Positions 38,248 through 48,768 of a DNA stretch of 64,000 nucleotides are shown here, piece by piece. Under the pieces are notes generated by a model that was not told the DNA's origin, did no database searches, and saw only the letters and a program-made list of their open reading frames with translations. Each line of letters begins with the position of its first letter. Position 1 is the stretch's first letter. A program made the position numbers and the translations under genes. The stretch covers positions 7,369,001-7,433,000 of the forward strand of contig QLII01000001.1 in the NCBI GenBank assembly GCA_003259005.1. Direction: 5' to 3'. The stretch comes from Spirosoma telluris. Lineage in GTDB: Bacteria > Bacteroidota > Bacteroidia > Cytophagales > Spirosomataceae.

Positions 38248-40313
38248 CTACTTTGCTGTGACTAATTTAGCTGCCAATACACGTTTCAAGCGGTCATCAA
38301 CAGGGACACCAGCGGCTTTTAATCCATTTCTCAGACCCGCCAGAGCAGTTTGCTGCCAGTGCGGTTGGTTATCGAACAAGGTTACGAATTCAATGGCTTC
38401 GTCCTTACGGTTCCGGGACCCGATCACAAACGCCAAATCTGTGAGAAGGGTGTCTTTTTCCGGCGCTATCGACTGGAAATAGCCGCTGCTACCCGCCAAT
38501 TGGCGCGCCAGTTCCAGGGAAGAACCAGCTTCTGAACTTAATACGGCGGTTCTGAACCAGGCATCTTTCCCGTAGTTCGCAAGGATACCCGCCAACGCAG
38601 GAGCAACTTGTTGCGCGGGAAATTGCCCCAGACTCAAACACGCTTGGAAGGCTACCGGGGCAGAGGGATCGCTGGCTTTTTCGATGACCTGAGGCAGGGT
38701 GCCTGGGGAGCGTTCGGCCAGCATAAGTCCGTAGGCGCGAATATCCGGTTGAGCATCCTGCATCGCTTGTTTTACCAGACTGACATCCAATGCATTCAGT
38801 CCTTCCAGTACAAAGAATGCGTGCAGCCGGGCCAGTGGGTCCGTATCTTTGATGAATAGGTCTTTGAGGGTTGGAACAACCGATTTGTCCTGCTTTTCGA
38901 GAAGTAGCCGTTGGGCCTGTAGCCGCCACCATTGGTTGGGATGGGCCAGCAATGCGACCAGTTCGGTGTTGGTTTTGCTTCTGAGTTTGGGCGATACCAA
39001 CGCTGGTTTGTTGTTTTTAGAAACAATTCGATAAATCCGGCCCAGTTTACTGCCGTTCCTAAAGTCCATTTCTGCTTTGAGATCCTCCGGAATGGCGGTG
39101 GGTGTTTCGATGTGCTGCCGATACATGTCGATCACGTAGAGCGATCCATCAGGGCCAACCGTGAAATTGGCGGGCCGAAACCAGGGATCGGTTGATGCCA
39201 GAAACTCATGCTCTTTTTTGTCATCACCCCGGCTCGCTACAAACGTAGGGCTGTTGGGTACTCGTTTCAGGACATCGCGGTGGATGAGATTACCGGCTAC
39301 ATCGCCCGTGAAGATTGACCCGTAATAATCTTTGGGTAAAGCATCTCCGCCATAATAGGTACCGCCGGATGCGCCCGTGAAATGGTCGTCGGCGTATTCG
39401 TGTCGGTCGAGTTTGGCTTCCTGGAACTGCTGATTCCGGCGTTTTGTGCGCTCCTGACGCCAGTAGGGGGCAGGGGTTTCCTGAAACATAATTGGGTCGT
39501 GGTCGGAAATGTTGAGGGTTGGCTCGAAGGTATTGGGCAGATGGGCGTGTCGGTGCAGGTATCGGGCAGGAATGGGCGCCTGCTGAATGTGCGTGCTGTT
39601 TTCGGTAAAGAACCGATTGCCCCAGTCGTCGATAGCCATCCCAAATTGCCCTGAACTCGATTCTACTTCAAACTGACCCCGGTCGAGCCGAAACCGGAAA
39701 TCTCCCCCTTTTACCGAAACGGGTGGTGCTTTGGGGTTGCGCGTAAACCGTATTTCGCCCTCCCGACCCGTATTGGACGCGTAAATCCAGTTGTCGACGC
39801 TGAAATGCAGGTTGGTAATCTGTGCTTCGGAGTTATCGGCAAAGAACCCGGTAAACAGGATTTCCTTTATGTCGGCCCGATGGTCGCCCGTTGTGTCTTT
39901 GAGGAACATAATGTTGGGCGCGGCTGCCACCAGCAAGCCACCCTGCCAGGGCAAAATGCTGGTGGCTTCAGAAAGGTGATCGGCAAATACCGTAGCCGAA
40001 TCCATTCGTCCATCCCCATTCGTGTCGGTCAGCATCCGAATGGCCCGCCCAGAGAGCCATCTTCGGGTTTGGACGGATAGTCCGGCATTTCGACCACGAA
40101 CATAGCCCCGTTCTCGTCGAAGGCCATATCGACAGGATCTAGCACCTGCGGCTCTGTGGCAACGATCTCAACACCCAGCCGGTCATCGTTCAGCTCAAAA
40201 CTCTTGAGTGCTTCTTCGGGCGAAAGCGGATCTTTATAATGCGCACAGGAAAGGCATAAACCCGTAATCAGGCTAATGGATGCAATACCAAATCGTTTAT
40301 AAATCGAGAGCAT
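38248..40313 (-). CDS. PVC-type dehydrogenase-like lipoprotein with HEAT repeats
   Basis: Reconstructed as about 688 residues after adding one base at 40042-40050, which restores LGGAIRMLTDTNGDGRMD. A signal peptide ends in the lipobox GLCLSC. The N-terminal part is a beta-propeller of the soluble sugar-dehydrogenase type (PVDMAFDENGAMFVVEMPDY, GDGRMDSATVFADHL, GPDGSLYVIDMYRQ). The C-terminal 300 residues form HEAT-like helix pairs (HPNQWWRLQAQRLLLEK). Many relatives end with a cytochrome c domain; I see no CxxCH here. The gene directly precedes the HiPIP gene, which could replace the haem domain. Confidence 0.8.
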
Positions 40314-40328
40314 TATGATGAAGGCGTA

Positions 40329-40411
40329 AGGGTTGTTCGTTATTAAGTTATTGGTTATTAAGTTGTTCGTTATTGGCTGGAAGTTGTCCTGCTGGCAATA
40401 ACGAATAACCT
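40329..40411. repeat. Palindrome, AATAACGAATAAC family
   Basis: Left arm words GTTGTTCGTTATTAAGTTAT and TTGTTCGTTATTGGCTGG pair with the right arm GCTGGCAATAACGAATAACC. It occupies the 98-base gap between the ceramidase-like gene and the dehydrogenase gene. Confidence 0.6.
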
Positions 40412-41772
40412 CTACTTGATGGGGTGCAGGCCAATTTGAGCAGTCAGACGGTTTATTTCCTGATCGATCAGGTTAGGAACCTCGGGTGCCCAGATACTTG
40501 GCAAGCCGTAGACCATCTGCGATGAAGCCCCTTCATAGCCGCCTTCCTGCAAAATGGTGGTCGACGGAATGTAGCCCATCACATCGTTGGAATAGCCCAT
40601 TACGAAAATATCCTGTCCAAACCGTTTCTTACAGTCGAGCGCATACTGAATAACGAGTTCACCCCCAAAACTCAGTATGGATTGATTGCCTAACTGCCAG
40701 ACCTGCAAGGGGTAAGGATAGCTCCTGACAAACGGCTTGCCCTGTTTCATTTCGGCCAGCATTCGCATTGCCCAACGCTTGAGATAACCTTCGTTTTCCT
40801 TGATCGTTTTTGTTAGTTCGGCTTCTGAAGGGGGAGCCGAAAGCGGCAATTCAATCTCTGAATAGGCCGTACGAATCTGAGAAGTCAGGCTTCGCATGGG
40901 TTCCTCCAGTACCCGATCAACGGCAGCGGCCAGCTCCCGTCCGTATTGACGAGCCAGCGGGATAGTTCGGCGGGTAGCGGATTCTGATCACCAGCCGCAC
41001 CCTGAAAAAACAAGGCCGTAACGCCAGGATGCGCTTTCTCCAGTTCCAGTTGGGCAAAACCTGCGTAGTCGCCCGACCATTGGTATAAATCCAGCACCGT
41101 TGGGTGGCAGGCATAGCCAAAGACAATGGCTTTAAGTTTTCCGCCAGCATCAACCAGTTTGATAACAGGCACCGCGTAATCGTTCGGCCCATTCAGTTCA
41201 GTTTGCTCTAGAAGTGCGCCTTCTTTATTGTTGCGCCGGTTTACCTGAAAGCGCGTAACCCCGTTTTGAGAGAATAGCTCGACAGGTTCCAGTTTTTGCA
41301 ACGCCTGACTAACGAGGGTCACGATCTGTGCTTCCAGCCATCGGGAGTACCGGTCAATTTTGGCCTGTTCGGTCGCATCGAGCGGGTAAATGTCCTGCAA
41401 AGCATGATCGAGAACCGGGCCCGAGTGAGTATGTGAACTATTGAGAATGATCTGGGCTTTGGACAGCCCAAACTGGCTGTTCAATTGAGTGCGAATATGA
41501 TCCGACATGGTTTTGGGAAAGCCCAGCATATCGGTGGTAACGAGAACGGCCCGTTTGCCTGTTTCATCGTCCAGTACCAGTGCCTTGGCCCATAAATCAT
41601 GGATTTTGCCATCGGCAGCATGCATGCGGGAGGCATAACCCGCCTGCCAAAGTGGTTCTTTGGGCGTAATGACGATTTTGGCAACACCCGCTCGCCAGCC
41701 TTTACCGGAAGCAGACGGGAGAACCAACGCCCACGAGACAATGATCCCGATAATCCAGATACTACTTTTCAT
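40412..41772 (-). CDS. Neutral/alkaline ceramidase-like hydrolase
   Basis: Reconstructed as about 453 residues after adding one base at 40972-40974, which restores NPLPRRTIPLARQYGRELA. A signal peptide (MKSSIWIIGIIVSWALVLPS) leads into a neutral-ceramidase-type domain: GVAKIVITPKEPLWQAGYASR at the start of the mature chain, SSHTHSGPVL with the zinc-ligand His pair, GYACHPTVL and FFQGAAGDQNP. Members found in sugar-utilisation clusters often act on unknown amide or ester substrates, so the ceramide reaction is not certain. It lies between a Gfo/Idh gene and the dehydrogenase gene. Confidence 0.8.
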
Positions 41773-41821
41773 GGTTGATTCAGCCGTTTATCAGTATTGC
41801 CATTGAATTTGCCAATGGCGC

Positions 41822-41964
41822 AATGATTGAGTTTAATTAAATAAGCGCAGAAATACTCCTCTTTATTTTTCATTCACGCCGGGTTAAAACCCGGCGCAAA
41901 AACATAGAACGTATCAACTGCACCGGGTTTTAACCCGGCGTGAATGAAAAATACCTCAATCATC
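41822..41964. repeat. Long palindrome, CCGGGTTAAAACCCGG family (copy 2)
   Basis: Arms TTTTTCATTCACGCCGGGTT then AAAACCCGGCGCA (41866-41898) and the complement at 41919-41953; outer words ATGATTGAG and CTCAATCAT extend it. The core matches the element at 13996-14158. It ends four bases before the true stop codon of the next gene. Confidence 0.85.
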
Positions 41965-41967
41965 TGC

Positions 41968-42974
41968 CTACTTCTTCGCTTTAGCCATGACACTTTCGAG
42001 GGTAACGGCAGCGCCCCCGCGACGTTTACTTTCGTCGGCAGCTTCCATAAAGGCAAAAATCTCGATGGTTTCTTCGGGCGTAACGGGCACTTCTCCAGTT
42101 TCGTAATAGGTGATAATGTCCTGTAAAAGCGGTTCATAACCACCGTAGGGCCCAACACCAGGTTGCCCGTTTGGGTAAACACCGTACCGCCGTAATCGTG
42201 CTTGCCCGTACGGGTACCGCGGACGGTGCCCACGCGCCCATCAGCCCACGTTCCCACAATAATATCGGTGCCGTCGGTATGCACGCGAACCACCTGTTTG
42301 CAACCCGTCCCCATGACGGTGTACAGCGTTTCAACCCCGTGAATGCCGTACCAGTAAAAATCGGGGTGGGTCTTTTCAAGGACAGCCGGGCTAAACGTAT
42401 CGGCACCCACGACTTTGCTTTTGTCTACTTTTTCAATGCCTTTGATATGTCGCAGAGAGGAAGCTGAAAAAAGCGGAATGTTGTATTGTTTAGAAGCCTC
42501 ATAAATAGCGATAGCATCGGATAACGAAGCCGCAACGGGTTTGTCGATGAACACGCGTTTGCCCGCTTTTAGCACCTGTAGGGCCTGTTCCAGGTGCAGT
42601 CGACCATCATTGGTTTCCAGCAATACCACATCGACTTTTTTAAGTAAGTCGCTGATGGAGTTGACGATTTCGACGTTCTGTTTTTTAACTTCTTCGGTAT
42701 AAGCCGGAACGCGTGAGGTGCTACTCTCGATGTCTTTACTGCCCTGTGGATAGGCCGCGACGACTTTGTAACCCAGGAAACTGGCATTTGCATCCGGCCC
42801 GTTGAGCGCTTTGACAAAAGCGGTACTATGCGAGGTATCCAGTCCAATGATGCCCACCCGTTTACCTGTAGCAACCATAGGTCTGGCCTGGAGTAGCGTG
42901 GGTGCCACCAGCAAAGCTGCACAGCCCTGCGCTGTCTGTTTCAAAAATCTTCTTCGTCTGGATGCTGGGTTCAT
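41968..42974 (-). CDS. Gfo/Idh/MocA family oxidoreductase (2)
   Basis: Reconstructed as about 335 residues after adding one C at 42148-42153, which restores LGPYGGYEPLLQDIITYYE and moves the stop to 41968 (C-terminus ESVMAKAKK); without it the frame runs on through the palindrome to 41874. The N-terminus MNPASRRRRFLKQTAQG is an Arg-rich Tat-like signal. The Rossmann motif is GIIGLDTSHS, unusual in lacking the GxGxxG spacing, and the conserved Lys-Pro is in FIDKPVAASLSD. NAD(P)-dependent sugar chemistry is likely; the substrate is unknown. It is immediately downstream of the GH109-like gene. Confidence 0.8.
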
Positions 42975-42990
42975 GGAATTTAGAAAAACT

Positions 42991-44414
42991 TTAAACTACA
43001 CTTTTGCCTGCGTATTTCCACCTTTGGTCATCGAAATATCGACGGGTTTGTTCTTCTGCCGCCCCACCCGTAAAGTCGGGTACAACAATCGAATTGGACC
43101 GATGGGCTACTGACCAGGCACTTAATGGCCCAACCGAACTCCACAGGGCCGCATCGTACACGTCCTGGTCGAGGGGTAGTCCGTTTCGCAGACAGTCGAT
43201 GGTGCGCCAGTCCATTAGGAAATCCATGCCCCCATGACCGCCCACGTTCTTGGCAATCTCGCCCATTTTCTTGACGATGGGCGGCATGTATTTTTCCTCA
43301 AGGGCTTTAACCTCTTTCTCACTCATCCACTCGTGACCCGTTGAATAGCGAGCGGGTTCCGGGTATTTTAGTGCCACGCCTTTAGTACCGCTAACCAACT
43401 GAATGCGGGAGTAGGGTCGGGGGAAGAGACGTCGTACTGCACCATAATGGTTTTCCCCTTTTTGGTTCGGATGGCGGTTGTACTCATATTGCCGTTGAAG
43501 GGTTTGCCTACGTAGGGTTTGTAGAAATCGTCTTTTGCTGCCAACTCTTTCGCCAGATTTCCCAACACAAAATCATTACTCGACATAGAGACCAGATAAT
43601 CCATCTGATCGCCCCGGTTAATATTCAGCACCTGACAGATTGGCCCCAGACCGTGGGTAGGGTAGAGGTTACCGGTACGTTTGTACATTTCATCTAATTC
43701 CCACATCTGATAGAAGTGTTCTTTCGAGAAGACTAACTCCTGTAAGTTATGAATATAGGCTCCTTCGCAATGGACTATTTCGCCAAAGAAGCCGTGCCGC
43801 GCCATGTTTAGCGTTAGCAGCTCCGTGAAGTCATAACAGCAGTTTTCGGTCATCATGCAGTGCTTTTTGGTGCGCTCTGATGTTTCAACCAGTTGCCAGG
43901 ACTCTTCGAGGGTTTTGGCGGCCGGAACTTCCACGCACACATGCTTGCCATGATTCATCGAAAACACCGCAATAGGCGTGTGCAAAGCCCAGGGAGTCAC
44001 GATGTAAATGAGGTCGAGGTCGGTTCGTTCGCAGAGTTTTTTCCAGGCATCTGGATTTCCGGAATACGTTTCCGGGCGGTGCCCCGATGCTTCGACCAGC
44101 TTTTTGGCGATGTTTACCCGCTCGGGCCGGAGGTCGCACAGGGCTTTTATCTCAACACCCTCGATTTTATTCATCCGCTCTACGGCTCCCATGCCCCGGT
44201 TCCCGATCCCCACAAATCCAATGCGAACAACATCGAGTTTGGGGGCTGCATAACCACTCATATTGAAGGCCTGTGGAGGAGTGCGGCTGGCCTGTTCACC
44301 AATGCTGGCCAGTTCCTCGGGCGTGGTTGCATAGGCAGCAAAGGGGCTGGCGGCAACCAGGCCTAAACCACTTAGCCCTGCCGTTTTTAAGAAATTTCTT
44401 CGCGTGTTTTCCAT
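42991..44414 (-). CDS. GH109-like glycosidase (Gfo/Idh/MocA fold, alpha-N-acetylgalactosaminidase type)
   Basis: Reconstructed as about 474 residues after adding one base at the run 43419-43423, which restores SSPRPYSRIQLVSGTKG. Start ATG 44414 gives MENTRRNFLKTAGLSGLG, a Tat signal. The Rossmann motif GFVGIGNRGMGAVERM, VCVEVPAAKTLEE and the stretch ENCCYDFTELLTLNMARHGF, followed by HCEGAYIHNLQ, are typical of family GH109, which uses bound NAD+ to hydrolyse alpha-N-acetylgalactosaminides. Together with GH20, NagA and NagB it points to amino-sugar-containing glycans as the substrate of this region. Confidence 0.85.
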
Positions 44415-44461
44415 GTTCGTTTCATTGGATATTGTTGAATCGCGTCTTTTTGGGTGAGTTC

Positions 44462-45553
44462 TCACCCAAAAAGACTATCCCCCAAAAAGGCGGGTGTATA
44501 CCCCTTATCCGTAGCCCATTTCACGGCTGTTAGAATACGATCCTGGAAGTCAGGTTGATAGGCTTCGTAGAAGGGGTAGAAATATTGTTCGTGAACGAGT
44601 AAATCCACGAAAGGCGGAAGGCCAGACGGCTTGTCTGCGTAGCTGTCCAGGTAGGGAACAATATCGGGCAACTCTGTTTTATCGATAACAATACTACTCC
44701 GAATGAAAGTAATGTCTTCCTGGTTATCGTGCCAGACGAATCGTTTTTTGATGTGCCGTCGCTGATCCACGTTGAGGTAGTACGAAACGGGGGGCAACTC
44801 ATCATCGACGTTGAAGTAGCCCAATTGCCCGATATAGCCTGCATCACGCAGTGCCCGCGAGCCTTCAACCGTTGCTTCGCCCCAATGTAACGTAGTTACC
44901 GGCCCCGTCACGGCCTCGCCCGCAAACCGCAGAATCTGTTCCTTCACGATGGCGCAATCGTGCTTTACCTGCTCATAGCCTGCCTGCTGGTAGGGTCGGT
45001 CGGGAAATTCCTCCCAGGCATGGAAACTCAGTCGAAGCCAATCGGCATTCGCCTGCCATTCTGCTTTGAAGCGGTCGGGAAACTGCGACAGGTTAAAGGC
45101 GTCGGTCTGGTAAAAAAGGTTGAGGTGAACTTTTGTGCCGTAGGTAGTATGTACCTGTTTCAAAAAGCCCAGATAGGGATTGTCGAACAGCGACTGATAG
45201 TTGTCTTTCTGCTGGTATATATCGCGCAGAAACCAGATGTTATCGTCAATCGACAGGCGATAATGGCCCGCAAAATTCGGAAGCCAGTATACCTGAATCG
45301 ACTTGGTTTCGGCGGTAGTGCAATCGTGAATCGTGATCGTATTGGCATACTGATTCAATCGGACTTTCCCCGAAAAGACGTTCCCGTCTCCGGCTGCTCC
45401 TATCCCGTTTATGGTTAAGTAGTGAGACGACGGGGCAGCAACTAATACGTCAATTTCCAGGCCGCTAGGGGTTGTGACGCCATCGCGGGCATGCAGCATA
45501 TCGCCATCAATAGGGCTTAAGAACTGGAGGGTATTGTTCATGGTCATTCGCAA
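44462..45553 (-). CDS. Uncharacterised protein, deacetylase-like features
   Basis: An intact protein of up to 363 residues; Met codons at positions 1, 3 and 5 (MRMTMNN) are possible starts. There is no signal peptide. The first 110 residues look like a beta domain (GLEIDVLVAAPSSHYLTING). The rest has features of a polysaccharide-deacetylase-like barrel: YRLSIDDN, LRLSFHAWEEFPD and TTLHWGEATVEGSRALRDAGY, ending with YTPAFLGDSLFG. I cannot assign an activity. It lies between the GH20 and GH109-like genes, so a role in processing amino sugars is plausible. Confidence 0.6.
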   Translation of the reverse strand: MRMTMNNTLQFLSPIDGDMLHARDGVTTPSGLEIDVLVAAPSSHYLTINGIGAAGDGNVFSGKVRLNQYANTITIHDCTTAETKSIQVYWLPNFAGHYRLSIDDNIWFLRDIYQQKDNYQSLFDNPYLGFLKQVHTTYGTKVHLNLFYQTDAFNLSQFPDRFKAEWQANADWLRLSFHAWEEFPDRPYQQAGYEQVKHDCAIVKEQILRFAGEAVTGPVTTLHWGEATVEGSRALRDAGYIGQLGYFNVDDELPPVSYYLNVDQRRHIKKRFVWHDNQEDITFIRSSIVIDKTELPDIVPYLDSYADKPSGLPPFVDLLVHEQYFYPFYEAYQPDFQDRILTAVKWATDKGYTPAFLGDSLFG

Positions 45554-45556
45554 TAG

Positions 45557-45628
45557 AACACTGATCTTTATGATCGCTATGATTTAAAAGTGATTGTATA
45601 AATCATAATCATCATAAAAATCAGCGTT
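45557..45628. repeat. Palindrome, TTTATGAT..ATCATAAA type
   Basis: Left arm AACACTGATCTTTATGATCG then CTATGATTTA pairs with right arm TAAATCATAATCATCATAAA then AATCAGCGTT. It fills the gap between the GH20 gene and the uncharacterised gene. The word TATGATTT also occurs in the palindrome at 10920-11032. Confidence 0.75.
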
Positions 45629-45639
45629 CCATTTTTTTG

Positions 45640-47705
45640 TTAAAAGTCGGGGGTAAATAGCAACTCAAAGGATTTTAAGGGCTCCGTCTTTTTCTGAATC
45701 TTGAAGTCCAGCAATTTCAAATGCAGCTTACGCCAGAGACCAAAATCGACATCGAAGCGGCCCAGCATGGTGTTCAGTCGATATTGCATATTCTCCGAGA
45801 GCCAGGCCTGCGCATAGGCTTGCTTGAGTTCGCCGGTTTCGTCCATCGCATCAACCAGTAGGCTGTGGCAGGGATAGGTCAGATCATAGAATACGTAATC
45901 GTCCTTCTTTTGGGCTAGCATACCGTCGTTCCAGCGATCCGTAATGGCTTTGGCCCACAAAAACCGACTGGCCGAATAGTTGATCAACCGAGCCGAAACC
46001 AGCATCGACTGAATGAAACTGGTATCGGTTGGGCTCGCCTGCTGAAGCGCACTGATCAGTCGAGCCTGTGCCTCTTCGGTATGCGTGCGAACCTGCTCAA
46101 AATCGACCTTATGTTCGTTTGTGTTGGCCAGATAATAGGCTGAAAACGGATTCGACCAGCTTTCTACGAGTGTGCCACGCGGTAGACTTTGGGTGTTCTT
46201 CCCCAGACACTTTTCGAGGTATTGTCCGGCCGTTGCCATATGGTCAAAAGCAGCCTGCATATCCTGCGTAAAGGCTGGGTAAACGACCGAGCTGTATTGC
46301 CCGGTAAAGGTAGTTTTGTCGGGTACGGTGCCCTGCCAGGCCGCGATGCAGCCATAGGCCATGAACAGCCAGGACGACCGGACAAAGGGCTCGACGGAAT
46401 CGGTCCAGACGGAGGTGATAAAACCGAGGGTGTTATGCCGAAGGCCAGCTTTCAGGCACAGATTTATGTTCTCGTAGGTGTAGTCGGCAGAGGGATAGAT
46501 ATGCCCCAACCCGAAACGGCAGGCTGGATGAAAAACGGCTTCTTCTCCTTCAGAACCGGGTTTAGGTAGTTGTTAATGGCCGTTGTATCGGGCGAATATT
46601 CCCAGATGACGGGGACGACATCTTTCGGAAATTTGGCCAGAATATTCGGGTAAAACGCGTTCATATCCGTCCAGGCCAGCAGCGTTTTACCGTACTGTTT
46701 GAACTCGTTGCTCACGAAACTGAGCTGCTGGATATACAGGGCTTCGGGGTCTAGTTTTGTGGGAGACGAACTGGCAAGTCGCTTTGTTTCCCAGGTTTCG
46801 TCGAAGCCGACATGAATAAACGGGCTCTGGAACAGCGTCGTGTATTGCTTAATCCAGTTTTTTAGCAGGGTTTGAACGGCAGGGTTGCGCGGATCCAGTT
46901 CGTGCCCATAATGCCCGATGGCCAGCGATGCGTATTTCTCGTTGCGAATCAGCTCGTGCAGATGTCCGTAGAAATTGACGAACGGAATCACATCCATGTG
47001 CCGCTCGCGGGCGTAGGCAATGATCGTTTTGATTTGCGCCTGCGAATAACTCGCCTTGTAATTCAGGGTCGAATAGCCGTCCAGTTGAATGCTGACCTCG
47101 TTATAGAAGTAATATTGGTTGGTTTTCCAGCGGGCTAAAAAGTCGATCTGCTTTTTGATTTCATCGACCGTCAGCAAACCACCGTGTGCAAAATCCATCA
47201 TTACGCCACGGTATGCCAGTTTGGGCTGGTCGCTAATTGTGACGATGGGGAGAGAAGCTTTTGGTCCCTGATTCTGAAGCAATTGTCGAATCGTTTGAAC
47301 AGCATAAAACAGTCCCGTTGAGGTTTGGGCAGTTATGTCGATGCCCTTTCGGGTAATGGTCAGCGTGTACTGCTCACGTTTATTCCCATTGATAGCCTCG
47401 GTGGTTCCCGGCAGTTCCTGGCCTGCTAATTTAACCGAGTACCGAATGGTTGATGCCGTTGCCGATGGACTCGCTGGCACGAGTTTTCCACTGTGTTCAG
47501 CAAGAAGTTTCTTTAGCTGATTCAGCGCAAAGGCAACATCGGCTGAAGCGTTGGGTGCCACATACACCGTCAGGTTCTGGACAGACAGTTCCCCCTGTCC
47601 GTATTGAATGGACTGCGGTGCCGGTAATAGCGTAGGGCGCTGCTGCGCCGACGCCGTGAAGCGCCAGCAACAAACAATAATACAACTGATCCAGAGGGCT
47701 TTCAT
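45640..47705 (-). CDS. Beta-N-acetylhexosaminidase, GH20
   Basis: Reconstructed as about 688 residues after adding one base at the run 46504-46507, which restores SGWGHIYPSADYTYEN. A signal peptide (MKALWISCIIVCCW, ending TASAQ) precedes a GH20b-like domain (YTLTITRKGIDITAQTSTGLFYA) and the catalytic barrel with YRGVMMDFAHGG and HVGFDETWE, whose Asp-Glu pair is the catalytic signature. A helical C-terminal extension of about 250 residues follows. It removes terminal GlcNAc or GalNAc outside the cytoplasm, feeding the transporter and NagA/NagB. Confidence 0.9.
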
Positions 47706-47712
47706 GTTAAAT

Positions 47713-47843
47713 AAATGGGCAATGTGAAATGGATAATGGATAATGTATAATGTATAATGTATAATGCTATCTTGTTGAAAATAAGACTTTTGTGTTCATT
47801 GTCCATTGTTCATTGTCCATTGTTCATTATCCATTATTCATTT
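47713..47843. repeat. Palindrome/tandem repeat, ATGGATAATG family
   Basis: The left part has repeated GGATAATG and TATAATG units; the right part (47795-47843) has repeated TTCATTGTCCATTG and CATTATCCATTATTC units complementary to them. Related to the palindrome at 13717-13816. The open frame of the preceding SDR gene only reaches this zone because of a frameshift. Confidence 0.7.
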
Positions 47844-47901
47844 TGTATTTTTAGTTAGATAATATGGGCACGAGCAAAGGCCCGTGCCATATTGAACCAA
47901 C

Positions 47902-48644
47902 CTAATAGGTAGCCCGTCCCCCGATAAATCGAAGGTGAAACCGGTGGTGAAACTGTTTTTGGGTGATACGATGTAAGCGGCCAGGTTAGCGGCTTCTTCG
48001 AGTGTGCCACAGCGTTTCATCGGAATTTTGTCGGTCATATACTTGACCTGCACCTCGGGCATCGCATCGACCAGGGGCGTTTGAATCACTGCCGGAGCCA
48101 GTGCATTGACCGTGATGCCCCGCTCAGCGTACTCTTTACCCTGTACTTTTGCCATGCAGATCACGGCGGCTTTTGAGGCTGAGTAGGCCAGCATACCGGC
48201 ATTCCCTTCTTTACCCGCAATGGAGGCAATGTGCAGGATGCGCCCATAACTGCGGGACAGCATGAACGGCAATACAGCCTTCGAGGTGTAGAAGCTGCTC
48301 ATGAAGTTGACTTCAAACACCTTGTGCAGATTTTCGCTGCTCACCTCATGGCTTTGTACGTTTGTAACGCCCGTAATGCCGACACAATTGATAAGGGCGT
48401 CAATCTTGCCAAATTGTTCATGTACCTGCGCCACTGCCTGCGCGACCCGAGCTTCGTCGGTAATGTCGATGCCGATGAGCAAGGCGTCTGGACCGTATTG
48501 TTCAAACGCCTGCTGTAAAGCCGTTTCGTTAAAATCGAGCAAGCCAACCTGTGCCCCTTCGGTCAGTAATTTGTGTGCGATGGACAACCCAATGCCGGAT
48601 GCGGCTCCGGTAATCAGTACAACCTGTCCACTAAATTCTCCCAT
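47902..48644 (-). CDS. SDR family oxidoreductase
   Basis: About 247 residues after adding one base to the C-run 47918-47922. This gives the standard C-terminus GFTFDLSGGRATY and a stop at 47902; the uncorrected frame instead runs to 47838. The NAD(P)-binding motif is ITGAASGIG, the active site is SIAGKEGN...YSASKAAV with Tyr and Lys, and ALINCVGITG is the NNAG-like motif. It is last in the operon after the DapA-like gene, separated by a repeat. Similar SDRs oxidise hydroxy groups of sugar acids or ketoacids; the substrate is not identifiable. Confidence 0.88.
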
Positions 48645-48674
48645 AATGATAGTTTAGTAAAGTACGCTTGTAAT

Positions 48675-48757
48675 GTGGATTCTATGGATTCTGTTGATTC
48701 TTTAGTAAATCAATACCATCTAAGCACTGATAGCATCCACAGCATCCATAGAATCTT
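48675..48757. repeat. GATTCT-type palindrome (copy 5)
   Basis: Left arm TGGATTCTATGGATTCTGTT then GATTCTTT; right arm GATAGCATCCACAGCATCCA then TAGAATC. It lies between the SDR gene and the DapA-like gene. Confidence 0.75.
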
Positions 48758-48768
48758 TGCCTGAAAAC

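Noticed and set aside
41874-41967. Extended C-terminus of the second Gfo/Idh protein through a palindrome
   Set aside because: One missing C near 42150 shifts the frame; the corrected protein stops at 41968.
47838-47901. Extended C-terminus of the SDR protein
   Set aside because: It results from one missing base in the C-run at 47918-47922; the corrected frame ends with the family-typical GGRATY at 47902.
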